Source of the DNA: Fictibacillus nanhaiensis
GTDB taxonomy: Bacteria > Bacillota > Bacilli > Bacillales > Fictibacillaceae
NCBI GenBank assembly: GCA_017052515.1
Contig: JAFHKR010000039.1
Span: forward strand, 1 to 64,000
Direction: 5' to 3'
Length of the DNA: 64,000 nt
Positions 53,085-62,300 of the stretch are shown here, one piece after another (within the stretch, counting starts at the first letter, position 1; every line of letters starts with the position of its first letter). The position numbers were made by a program, and so were the translations under genes. Below the pieces are notes generated by a model, which saw only the letters and a program-made list of their open reading frames with translations, did not search any database and was not told where the DNA came from.

Positions 53085-54437
53085 ATGAAAACAAGTAAAA
53101 TAATAAGCTTTTTATTGATGTTCAGTTTGTTTGCAAATGTTTTTGTAACTTCACCAGCGTCCGCAACTGACAGAGGAAAAGAATATGCCTTTCAAATGGA
53201 GTTAAAATCAATTGCAAAGAAGACATACAAGTTTTATCAAGATCATACTGATCCAATAACAGGTTTGACCTATGATGAGACTCGATATAAAGCAGAAGGC
53301 AAAAAAGATGCAACACACACGTCTCCTACAAACATTGGGATGTATATGATGAGTACGATCTCTGCTCAAGAGTTAGGAATCATCTCTAAAAAGGAAGCGA
53401 TAAAACGTATACAAGTCACGTTGAATACACTTGAAGGTTTAGAAAAGTGGAATGGCTTATATTACAACTGGTACAACACGAAAGATGGTTCCGTTAAAAA
53501 GGATTGGGGACAGTTCATCTCTCAAGTGGATAACGGCTGGCTATCTGCTGGATTAATCGTAGTTGGACAAGCTTATGGTGAGTTGAATCCACAAACGAGT
53601 AAGCTCGTTAAAAACATGAATTATACGACGCTATATGATCCGGAAGTGGGACAATTCCGTGGTGGATATGATGTGGCACAAGGGAAGTTAACCGATCATC
53701 ACTATGGGTTATTCAACACAGAACCACGTGTAGCAAGTTATATCTCGATCGGTAAAGGCGATGTGCCAAGTGATCACTGGTGGAAGATGTACCGTACGAT
53801 GCCAAAAGAATGGGACTGGCAAGCACAGATTCCAGAAGGTGAAACGCATGAATATGATGGTGTTTCTGTTTTCGAAGGACATTATGAATACAATGGTGTA
53901 AAATTCGTTCCAAGCTGGGGTGGAAGCATGTTTGAAAGCCTTATGCCTGGAATCGTATTAAATGAAGTAGAACTTGGCAAGAATGCGCTCGGACTAAACA
54001 ACAAGCGTCATGTTGAATTACAGCAAGCTTTCGCAAAAGAAAAAGGATATAAAGCATGGGGATTCTCTCCTTCTGCAACTCCGGATGGTTACAGTGAGTT
54101 CGCGGCAACACCACTTGGTACTTCTGGATACAAAGATGGCGCGACCGTAACGGCTCATGCATCATTCTTAGCATTAGACTATGATCCAGCTGCTGTTCGA
54201 AAAAACATTAAAGCATTAAAAGAACTCAATACGTATAGCGAGTACGGATTCTATGATTCTGTAAACGTGGAAACAGGCGAAATCGCCAAAGCATATCTAG
54301 CGCTCGACCAAGGAATGATTATGGTTTCAATCGCTAACTATCTAAAAGATGGTGTGATTCGTGATTACTTCCACCAAGATCCGATCGGTAAGAAGCCAGA
54401 GGATCTGTTGAAAAAAGAAAAGTTTTCCATTCAATAA
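53085..54437 (+). CDS. Secreted glucoamylase-fold (PF10091) glycosidase, probable GH144 endo-beta-1,2-glucanase
   Basis: 450 aa from ATG 53085 (GAGGAG upstream; the ATG at 53064 lacks a site). Signal peptide MKTSKIISFLLMFSLF...SPASA. An (alpha/alpha)6 barrel follows with family marks HTSPTNIGMYMMSTISAQEL, GLYYNWYNTKDG, VDNGWLSAGLIVVGQ, PSWGGSMFESLMPGIVL and YKAWGFSPSATPDG. PF10091 includes GH144 endo-beta-1,2-glucanases. Its operator is shared with an ABC importer and a GH94 phosphorylase, which argues that it cuts beta-1,2-glucan outside the cell into sophorooligosaccharides for import. Exact specificity is inferred from this context. Confidence 0.78.
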   Translation: MKTSKIISFLLMFSLFANVFVTSPASATDRGKEYAFQMELKSIAKKTYKFYQDHTDPITGLTYDETRYKAEGKKDATHTSPTNIGMYMMSTISAQELGIISKKEAIKRIQVTLNTLEGLEKWNGLYYNWYNTKDGSVKKDWGQFISQVDNGWLSAGLIVVGQAYGELNPQTSKLVKNMNYTTLYDPEVGQFRGGYDVAQGKLTDHHYGLFNTEPRVASYISIGKGDVPSDHWWKMYRTMPKEWDWQAQIPEGETHEYDGVSVFEGHYEYNGVKFVPSWGGSMFESLMPGIVLNEVELGKNALGLNNKRHVELQQAFAKEKGYKAWGFSPSATPDGYSEFAATPLGTSGYKDGATVTAHASFLALDYDPAAVRKNIKALKELNTYSEYGFYDSVNVETGEIAKAYLALDQGMIMVSIANYLKDGVIRDYFHQDPIGKKPEDLLKKEKFSIQ

Positions 54438-54445
54438 TTGTATGT

Positions 54446-54480
54446 AGCACCCGATTCCATTTGGATGAGGGTGTTTTTTT
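54446..54480 (+). terminator. Terminator after the glucanase gene
   Basis: GCACCCGATTCCA and TGGATGAGGGTGT pair imperfectly; CACCC/GGGTG base and T7 tail. Confidence 0.75.
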
Positions 54481-54509
54481 GTTTGATTAAGCTTGTTTTG
54501 TGCGCTTTC

Positions 54510-54653
54510 AAGTGAAATTGTAGAGGTTAGAGGTGGTCAAGAGTGATTAGTAGGTGGTGAGTATGAATTCATCAGTGAAACTGTGATGTTTAGAGGTGAA
54601 AAGATACCATTTAGCGGTGAACGTGTAATAAAAATAATAACACGTACCGTAAA
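54510..54653. repeat. Intergenic 21-bp-phased array E (AGGTG word) with conserved cap
   Basis: AGGTG or a one-base variant starts at 54510, 54531, 54552, 54573, 54594 and 54615, exactly 21 bp apart six times over. The last unit opens a 39-bp cap (54615-54653) that is 36/39 identical to 427-465 in array A and contains ACGTGT/ACACGT arms. Same orientation as array A relative to the window. Confidence 0.82.
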
Positions 54654-54755
54654 CGACAATAAAAGGGTAGAGGATTTATATGTGGAATTTCTTTCTAAGA
54701 CAGTTGTGCATACCGTTTATCCAGCTGTAAAATTTCAACGTGGAGTGAAGATGCT

Positions 54756-55562
54756 ATGTGTACAAGTTTTGTTTTGCATGAAAATCAAACATATGTTGGA
54801 ATGAACTTTGATCTTTCAGAGAGGCCGATTAAAATGGCTTTATCAGGTGACCACCAACTACTTATTCTGCAAAAAGAAGGCGATCGTTTCTTGCCAGCCA
54901 TAGGATTCAATAAAAAGGGTATCTTTATGAACCTACATATGGTGAACCCGATTGAAGAGGGCAAATATAGGAGAAATAAGAACTGCGTTCACATGATGAG
55001 ACTCTTTGATGAAGTATTGTCTGAAATAGTAAAAACGTCAGTGCTACCTACATATCTTCAAGAAAAAGAAATCGTGAATGTTCCAGATTATAGTGTTCAA
55101 AGTTTGATAGTTGGTCCTAACCAAAAGTCATTCATCGTAGAGCCGGGAAGAAAATATATAGACACAGATCAGCTAGAAGATGATTTTATGGTTCTCACTA
55201 ATTTTTTAGTTCGAGATGCAATGGAACATGAAGATAACTCATCGCAAGAACCAGGCAGTGATCGTTATCATTTAGCATATAGTGAATTGGCAAACAGAAG
55301 TGGTAACTTTTCTGTTGAACAGGGATTATCTATCCTGAAGCAAACTGTTCAAAGGGAAGGAGACTATCCTACCCCGGTGTCTATGATTTTTAGTCCAGAA
55401 GAAGAAAGCATCTATTTCTCTCTTAAAGGAGATTTTAATAGAATATATCAGTTCTCTTTCTCGGATATGATGCTGACAACAGTGAGGGGTTTTGCGCGCG
55501 ATTTTGGGTTGTTGGTAAAGAATAAAGGTGTTTTATTGTCAGAGCTTGAGGGTTGGGGATAA
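54756..55562 (+). CDS. Linear amide C-N hydrolase (choloylglycine hydrolase family)
   Basis: 268-residue Ntn hydrolase. The start MCTSFVLHENQTYVGMNFD places the catalytic nucleophile at C2 after Met removal, and the following N/D pattern (GMNFDLS) is typical. FLPAIGFNKKGIFMNLHMVN is the second strand block. GGAGTGA lies eight bases before the ATG. The family includes bile-salt and penicillin V acylases and N-acyl-homoserine-lactone acylases; specificity is undetermined. Arrays E and D flank this gene on both sides. Confidence 0.8.
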   Translation: MCTSFVLHENQTYVGMNFDLSERPIKMALSGDHQLLILQKEGDRFLPAIGFNKKGIFMNLHMVNPIEEGKYRRNKNCVHMMRLFDEVLSEIVKTSVLPTYLQEKEIVNVPDYSVQSLIVGPNQKSFIVEPGRKYIDTDQLEDDFMVLTNFLVRDAMEHEDNSSQEPGSDRYHLAYSELANRSGNFSVEQGLSILKQTVQREGDYPTPVSMIFSPEEESIYFSLKGDFNRIYQFSFSDMMLTTVRGFARDFGLLVKNKGVLLSELEGWG

Positions 55563-55614
55563 GAGTACTCAATTGAGAGCGGTATTTTGAAGTATGGTAG
55601 GCAATCCATTTTGG

Positions 55615-55745
55615 TTTATAGGCCGTAGTTCTTGATTTATAGTCCTTCAAGTAATTTTATAGGTCCTCAAAATAATTTTTAGGTCCTCAAAATAATTTAT
55701 AGGTCTTCAAAATAATTTATAGGCTTTTCGACAAAATTCTTTTTT
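55615..55745. repeat. Intergenic 20-21-bp-phased array D (TTATAGG word)
   Basis: TAG of the word TTATAGG or TTTTAGG falls at 55619, 55640, 55660, 55680, 55700 and 55720, spacings 21, 20, 20, 20, 20. Units read about ATAGGTCCTCAAAATAATTT. It ends in TATAGGCTTTTCGACAAA (55718-55735), whose reverse complement opens array B. It lies between a plus-strand gene and the convergent sugar ABC operon. Confidence 0.8.
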
Positions 55746-55810
55746 CGTACATGGATAACAGGAAGTATATGAAGAAAACCAAGCTCAAAAAACTAAACAC
55801 ATAAAAAACA

Positions 55811-55850
55811 AAAAGAACCCCCGATTACATATTTGAATCGAGGGTTCTTC
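55811..55850. terminator. Terminator of the sugar ABC operon (bidirectional form)
   Basis: AAGAACCCCCGATT/AATCGAGGGTTCTT (one mismatch) just 3' of the last permease gene. Confidence 0.85.
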
Positions 55851-55862
55851 AACGCCAACCTT

Positions 55863-56705
55863 CTATTTCATCCCTGAAATGGTATAGCCTTCAATAATGT
55901 GCTTTTGGAAGATGATGAAGATGATGACGATTGGAACGACCATGAATGTTGAACCTGCCATCTGCAACGCGAAGTTGCCTCCATATTGCCCTTTAAGAAG
56001 ACTTAACCCAACAGACAACGTATATAGACTTTCGTCGTTCGCGATAATCAACGGCCATAGGAAGCTGTTCCAACCAGCGATAAACGTTAGAATTCCTTGA
56101 ACGGCCATGATCGGTTTTGAAATGGGTAGAACGAGCTGCATGAACACGCGGAACTCACTCGCCCCATCTAGACGAGCGGCTTCAAGCAGTTCGTCTGGGA
56201 TGGTAGACATGAACTGTCGGAATAAGAAGATGCTGAACGCACCAACTAATCCTGGTAGAACAACACCTGCCATCGTGTTCGTCAAGCCCATCTGGTTTAA
56301 GATTAAATAAACAGGGATCATCGTTACTTGTCCTGGGATCATCATTGTCGCTAACACAAGGTAGAAAAGCTTTTCTCTGCCTTTAAACTTGTACTTCGCA
56401 AACGCATAACCAGCCATCGCATTAAAGAAAAGTCCGACGAAAGAACAGAGGACGATGATGATCGTATTACGCAAATAAACACCAAAGTTCATGTTCTCAA
56501 ACAGGTAGACGAAGTTCTCGGTTGTAAAGGTTTCAGGCCACAGACTTGGTGTGAGCTGAAGGACTTCACTTTCAGGTTTGAAGGCAGAAAGAATCATCCA
56601 AATAAAAGGGATGGCTACTAAAAGGCCTCCAAGCGTTAAGACGATTCCTGCGATCCATTGCTGCATTTTGTATGCTTTTTTCGCATCAGATACTTTTGAT
56701 TTCAT
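55863..56705 (-). CDS. Carbohydrate ABC transporter permease, MalG type
   Basis: 280 aa, six helices. The EAA loop is ELLEAARLDGASEFRVFMQL, followed by VLPISKPIMAVQGILTFIAG and the C-terminal FQKHIIEGYTISGMK typical of the MalG/ugpE family. TGAGGTGAG precedes the ATG. It is 16 bp after the MalF-type gene. Together with that gene and the lipoprotein at 57695 it makes the importer; the ATPase is not encoded here, so a shared MsmX-type ATPase is likely. Confidence 0.9.
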   Translation of the reverse strand: MKSKVSDAKKAYKMQQWIAGIVLTLGGLLVAIPFIWMILSAFKPESEVLQLTPSLWPETFTTENFVYLFENMNFGVYLRNTIIIVLCSFVGLFFNAMAGYAFAKYKFKGREKLFYLVLATMMIPGQVTMIPVYLILNQMGLTNTMAGVVLPGLVGAFSIFLFRQFMSTIPDELLEAARLDGASEFRVFMQLVLPISKPIMAVQGILTFIAGWNSFLWPLIIANDESLYTLSVGLSLLKGQYGGNFALQMAGSTFMVVPIVIIFIIFQKHIIEGYTISGMK

Positions 56706-56721
56706 GTTCTCACCTCACGTC

Positions 56722-57606
56722 CTAAATATCGGTATCTTTCTTTTGCAATCGGAACTGAATCATCGTGATGATGATAATGGTTACAAACAGGACGAATGAT
56801 CCTGCAGCGGCATAACCGAAGTTACTGAGCTGGAATCCATTGCGATAGATGAAGAGAGCAACAGAAGTGGTGCTATCCAGCGGTCCGCCGTTCGTCATTA
56901 CGAATGGTTCTTCAAAGAACTGAATCCATCCGATCATCGTTGTGATCGACACGAAGAAAATGGCATAACGAAGAAGAGGAATCGTTATCTTCGTAAGCTG
57001 TTTCCAGTTGTTCGCACCGTCTAATTGAGCTGCTTCATAATACGTTTTTGGAATACCTTGTAAAGCTGCTAAGAAAATAATCATGTTCACACCGATCGCG
57101 CGCCAAACGGCTAATGCGATCAATGATCCTTTTGCGATCGTTGGATCTTGTAACCATGGTATAGCAGGAATGCCGACTAGACCGAGCAGATAGTTGAACA
57201 GACCGAACTGTGGGTTATATAGGTACGTCCACACAACAGCTACTGCTACTACGTTTGTGATTGAAGGCATATAAAAAACAAGACGAAAAGCCTTGAAGAT
57301 GCGCGCTGTACCAAAGTTGATCAAAAGAGCGATACCAAGTGAACATGCGATAACGAGGGGAACACCAAATACGACATAAAAGACAGTGTTACCGATCGAT
57401 TTTAGAAAAATAGGATCTTTAAAGATATTTATATAGTTTTCGATTCCAATAAAGCTAATATTTGAATAGTCTGCAAGTCCAGCTAGGTCAATATCTGTAA
57501 AACTAATCACCAATGCAAGAACAATGGGAAAAAGAGAGAATAAAGCCAATAATAGAAGCGCTGGTCCAATGAAGAGGTAGGGAGTCGTTTTTGAATAGCT
57601 TTTCAT
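56722..57606 (-). CDS. Carbohydrate ABC transporter permease, MalF type
   Basis: 294 aa with six helices; TPYLFIGPALLLLALFSLFP is the usual first helix, and the EAA loop is TYYEAAQLDGANNWKQLTKI followed by TIPLLRYAIFFVSI. GAAGGATG precedes the ATG. It lies between the binding-protein gene (88 bp upstream) and the MalG-type gene. By context it should carry sophorooligosaccharides. Confidence 0.9.
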   Translation of the reverse strand: MKSYSKTTPYLFIGPALLLLALFSLFPIVLALVISFTDIDLAGLADYSNISFIGIENYINIFKDPIFLKSIGNTVFYVVFGVPLVIACSLGIALLINFGTARIFKAFRLVFYMPSITNVVAVAVVWTYLYNPQFGLFNYLLGLVGIPAIPWLQDPTIAKGSLIALAVWRAIGVNMIIFLAALQGIPKTYYEAAQLDGANNWKQLTKITIPLLRYAIFFVSITTMIGWIQFFEEPFVMTNGGPLDSTTSVALFIYRNGFQLSNFGYAAAGSFVLFVTIIIITMIQFRLQKKDTDI

Positions 57607-57694
57607 GTTTTCACATCCTTCATCGTTACCCGTGTTGATGATAAAAAGGGAACGAGCAGGATAACCTGCTCGTTATACCCCGGATCAACAGGAT

Positions 57695-58945
57695 TTATTT
57701 CTTTAAGATCTCTTCCGCTTTTTTGTCGAAGTTATCTAATTCCTTCTGAACATCTGCTCCACCTCTGTAGATCTTCTCAAAACTCTTCAAATAAGATTGA
57801 GCGATTTCTTCCCATTGCTTAATAACAGGCATCGGTTGTGAAGCTTTCATCTGTTCACCGAACGCTTTGTAAAATTCATTTCCAGTTAGAGATTCGTCTT
57901 CCCATGCTTTTTGTGTTGCTGGAAGGGAATTTGTCATTTCCATCCATTTTAATTGTGTTTCAGGTTTACTCATATATGCTGCGAATTTTAATGCTTCTTT
58001 TTCGTGCTTCGTGTATTCAAATACAGAAAGGTTAGATCCACCAAGTGCAGAGATGTTGTTTTCTTTTGCTGGAAGAACAGCCGTACCCCATTTACCTTTA
58101 AGCTCAGGAGCTTGGTCGTTGATCAATTTGATCATCCATGGACCACTGATGAACATTGGTAAGATTCCATCTCCACGGAAGCCTTGAACGATATCCATTC
58201 CAAGTTCTTCTTTTGGAGCTGCTCCGCTTTCATAAAAGCTGTTCAAGTATTCAACCGCCTCAACAAATTTTGGATCATTGAACTTAGGTTCATTGTTAGG
58301 TCCTAAAAGTTCAGCGCCATTTTGGCGAGCGAACATGAAGGACAAGCTTTGTTCTTTTGCATCGATTGAAATCCCATATTTCCCTTTTCCGCGGTCAGCT
58401 AGCTTGTCAGCAGCTTCCTTTAACTCATCCCAAGTCTTTGGAGCTTCTTTAAATCCAGCTTTCTCGAGTAAATCTGTACGATAGTAAAGCAAACGAGTAT
58501 CTACGTACCAAGGTACACCAACCATTTTGTCTTCAAACTTAGTCGTTTCAACAGAACCTTCAAAGAAATGTTTTGGATCTAGTTCCTGGTAATCTTTAAC
58601 ATGAGGTGTTAAATCTTTTAATGCTCCAGCTGATGCGAATTCTGGAATCCAAGTTGTCCCCATCTGAACAACATCAGGTCCTTTTTTAGATGCAACTGCT
58701 GTTAATAGCTTATCGTGAGCTTGATCCCAAGGAAGGGCTTGAACTTTAACATCAATCTTCGGATTTTCTTTTTCAAACTCTTCAGCGATCTTAGGAAGAG
58801 ATTTTGCTTCTTCACCCATTCCCCAAACCGTAATAGTCGTTTTTCCATCTTCAGAGCCTGAAGAGCAACCAGCTAATACGCCAGATAGAACAAGTGCACC
58901 AACCATTGACGTAACCATTGATTTTTTAAACCAGCGTTTTTTCAT
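57695..58945 (-). CDS. Sugar ABC transporter substrate-binding lipoprotein
   Basis: 416 aa from ATG 58945 (GGGGGAAC upstream). The frame is open to an ATG at 59041, but that lies upstream of the predicted transcription start and operator. Lipoprotein signal MKKRWFKKSMVTSMVGALVL...LAGC. Family 1 binding-protein features: TTITVWGMGEEAKSLPKIAE, DVVQMGTTWIPEFASAGAL, PMFISGPWMIKLI, SNLSVFEYTKHEKEALKFAA. In Listeria the homologous position in the beta-1,2-glucan locus encodes a sophorooligosaccharide-binding protein; the same ligand is inferred here. Confidence 0.88.
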   Translation of the reverse strand: MKKRWFKKSMVTSMVGALVLSGVLAGCSSGSEDGKTTITVWGMGEEAKSLPKIAEEFEKENPKIDVKVQALPWDQAHDKLLTAVASKKGPDVVQMGTTWIPEFASAGALKDLTPHVKDYQELDPKHFFEGSVETTKFEDKMVGVPWYVDTRLLYYRTDLLEKAGFKEAPKTWDELKEAADKLADRGKGKYGISIDAKEQSLSFMFARQNGAELLGPNNEPKFNDPKFVEAVEYLNSFYESGAAPKEELGMDIVQGFRGDGILPMFISGPWMIKLINDQAPELKGKWGTAVLPAKENNISALGGSNLSVFEYTKHEKEALKFAAYMSKPETQLKWMEMTNSLPATQKAWEDESLTGNEFYKAFGEQMKASQPMPVIKQWEEIAQSYLKSFEKIYRGGADVQKELDNFDKKAEEILKK

Positions 58946-59019
58946 GTGAGTTCCCCCTATAATTTGCTTGTTAAAGCAATCAATTTTAATTATTCCCGAA
59001 TTTTCTTTGAGATTATTGT

Positions 59020-59068
59020 TGAAACGTTTCGATAAGCACATTATAATTCAAGTTGTAATCGTTTACAA
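59020..59068 (-). promoter_or_regulatory. Promoter and operator of the sugar ABC operon
   Basis: On the minus strand a -35 TTGTAA (59068-59063) and a perfect -10 TATAAT (59045-59040) are 17 bp apart. The operator TGAAACGTTTCGA (plus-strand 59020-59032) starts right at the predicted +1. The -35 lies in a second palindrome, TTGTAATCGTTTACAA (59053-59068). Confidence 0.8.
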
Positions 59069-59197
59069 CATGGAATTTCCAAAAAGAGAATCACTTCCAT
59101 AATTTGTTGGGAACATAAGGTTTTATACCCTATTTTCCTTGTTCCGAAAGGGAATGAAGAAGATAACGGTATACGGTTCAAGAACCTTGGAACTCTC

Positions 59198-59227
59198 TTG
59201 AATTTAATTGAAACGTTTCGATAAAAT
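59198..59227 (+). promoter_or_regulatory. Promoter and operator of the oligoglucan phosphorylase gene
   Basis: -35 TTGAAT (59198-59203) and -10 TAAAAT (59222-59227) with an 18-bp spacer that contains the operator TGAAACGTTTCGA (59209-59221), an ideal position for repression. Confidence 0.75.
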
Positions 59228-59338
59228 GCTTTCTTTTATACAAAAAGAGACTGAAAGCTTCATGTTTATTTCTACAAAAATTGTATTTCAGTAAGTTCAA
59301 TAACCAAATATCTATATATAAGAAATGAGGGATAGACA

Positions 59339-62300
59339 ATGACAATATTAACGAAAGAGAACATCACGATTAAAGCTGGTGATTTTACATTCGCGTTCTT
59401 AAGTACTGGTGATATCTACAAAGCTTCCCACCATGATACGATGATCAACCAATGGATGAGTAATCCGATCGATGGTTCTTTAAACAACCTTTATTTACGA
59501 GTCTTTAACAGTGAGGGAATTCACGTAACCCCACTTCTAGGTACTAAATCGAACAGCACCGTTTCATATAATGAGAATCAAGTCTTTTGGAGGGGTACAT
59601 TTCAAGACATTTCATACGTGGTCACTTTTTCGTTAAGAGAAAATGGTATCTGGTTTTGGGATGTTGAACTCGAAGGAAATGCTGAGAAGGCAGATATTAT
59701 TTATGGACAAGACGTGGGACTTGCTCATATAGGTGCTGTTCGAACGAATGAAGCATTCATCGCTCAGTATGTAGATCATGGCGTATTTGAAGATGAGAAG
59801 CTAGGTTATGTCATCTGTTCTCGACAAAATCAGCCTAATGGAAAAGCGTTTCCTTACTTGCAACAAGGCTCATTAACGAAATCTGTAGGTTATACAACGG
59901 ATGGGTTTCAATTCTACGGTACTTCGTATAAAGAAACAGATATTCCTCAAGCCCTTTATAAGGAAGACCTAGCAAGTGAAGTGTATCAATACGAATTTGC
60001 TTATATCGCTCTTCAATCAGAGCGATTTGAACTTAATGGTAAACATCACATCAATTTTTATGGATGCTTTAAAGAAGACCATCAGGATGCTGTTACGTCC
60101 ATTAATTTTAAAGAGGAGATATTGGCAGCTTGGAATGAAGTTCAAGCTCAACCTCAAAAAGATACGACAACACTTGAAAAGATCAAGCGTAATGACCGTT
60201 TTGACGGTACTTTGAAAACAGTGGATCTTTCAATGGAAGAAGTGGAAGCTCTTTTCCCAGAGCGAATTCTAGAAGAATATGAAGGAGATACGCTTCTATC
60301 TTTTTTTACTCCGACCTATGAACATATCGTTTTAAAAGAAAAAGAAAGAATTGTAGAACGACCTCATGGACATATCCTTGTTACAGGAAATAACGTGTCA
60401 TTAAAAGAGGACACGATTACGACTAGTTCTTATATGTATGGAATCTTTAATTCTCAATTAGTAGTAGGAAACACTTCATTTCACAAGATGATGACGAACG
60501 CACGTAATGCGTTGAATGTGATGAAAACCTCTGGTCAACGAATCTATGTGGAGTTAGATGGAAAGCTGAAACTATTAACGATGCCTTCGTTGTTCGAGAT
60601 GGGCTTTAACTATGCACGTTGGTTCTATAAAACAGAAGATGAGACGTTCATCATCACAAACTACACAACAGTCGATACCCCTGAAGTTGAGCTGCATGTT
60701 AAGGCTATGAGCGGAAAGGCTTACCGATTCGTTGTGACGAACCAAGTATCTTTGAATAATCAAGAATACGAAGTGCCATTTAAGATGGAAAAAGAAGATG
60801 GAGTTCTTTCGTTCTTTGCAGATGAAGCTTCAGACAGTGCGAAAACGTATGAAAATTTAAGTTATCGAATGAAGATTACGGGAACCGAGTGGAACGTAAC
60901 AGACGAGACACTCTTTGGTGAAAATATGGATAGTGGATCTGCTTCTCTCGTGGTTTGCGATCTTAAACCAACAAATGAGTGGGGAATCTCTCATCAAGGG
61001 TTGATCGATGGAAAGAAGATTCCGTTTACAAGTAAGACGATTGAAACGGAAATTGAGCGTTACCGTACATTTATACAAAACACGAACCGTGGATTCCGTT
61101 TGACGAAGGATGGAGTTGAGACACACGAGCTTCAGAAGATGAACGCCTTAGCTCATTGGTATACCCATAACATGCTTATACACTATTCTGTTCCACATGG
61201 TCTCGAGCAATATGGTGGTGCAGCTTGGGGAACTCGTGATGTTTGCCAAGGTCCTGCTGAATACTTCTTAGCAACTCAGCATTATGGTGCAGTAAAAGAC
61301 ATCTTGCTTACTGTATATTCTCATCAGTTTGAAGAAACAGGGAACTGGCCACAATGGTTCATGTTTGATCAATACTTTAAAATTCAGCAAGATGATTCAC
61401 ATGGCGATATCATTGTATGGCCACTGAAGTTAGTGACGGATTACTTAGCAGCTACGAATGATTATGATCTATTACGTGCTGAAGTTCCTTACACGTCTAA
61501 CCGTGATTTTAACTTTACTGAGAAAAAAGAAACATTATTACAGCATATACAAAAACAGATCGGTTACATGAGAGAGAACTTTTTGCATGATACACACCTT
61601 TCCTCATATGGAGACGGTGATTGGGATGATACGCTTCAACCTGCAAATCCACAGCTTAAGAAATACATGGTAAGTTCATGGACGGTTGCGTTAACCTATC
61701 AAGTCATGACTCAGTTCTCACAACAGTTACAGCATGTGGACGAAGAAGAAGCTGCTAAACTAAGCGAGCTCGCTAAAAACATTCAGGCAGACTATCAAAA
61801 ACATATGTTAGGCACAGATGTAATCCCAGGATTTGTATATATGGAGGATCCAAAATCACCAAAACTAATGCTTCACCCAAGTGATAACACCACTGGTATC
61901 AACTATCGTTTATTACCGATGACGCGCAGTATGATTGCAGAATTGTTAACGCCTGAACAGGCTGAGCAACACCTTGATCTGATCATGGATAAGTTTTATT
62001 GCCCAGATGGCGTAAGGTTGATGGACAAACCTGCTCATTATAAAGGCGGTGTGAGTACGCATTTCAAACGTGCTGAACAAGCATCAAACTTTGGACGAGA
62101 GATCGGACTTCAATATGTTCATGCACATATTCGTTTTGTTGAAGCGATGGCGAAGCTAGGTAAAAAAGAAGAAGTATGGAGCGGCTTAGAAAAGATCAAT
62201 CCTGTTATGATTCAAGAAAAAGTTCCAAATGCAGAGCGACGTCAGAGTAATGCTTATTTTTCAAGTTCTGATGGTGATTTTAAAACCCGCTATGAAGCTC

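Noticed and set aside
54583-54804. Plus-strand open frame across array E
   Set aside because: It reads through the repeats and cap, has no ribosome site and overlaps the better-supported amidase start.
315-55745. The 21-bp arrays as CRISPR loci
   Set aside because: The conserved part is only 5-9 bases and the period is 20-21 bp; there are no repeats of 24-37 bp, no unique spacers of usual size and no cas genes.
53033-59221. TGAAACGTTTCGA sites as CcpA cre elements
   Set aside because: The symmetric core lacks the extra central base of the usual cre spacing, and the sites are restricted to the glucan genes next to a LacI gene. CcpA binding is still possible for the variant at 62701.
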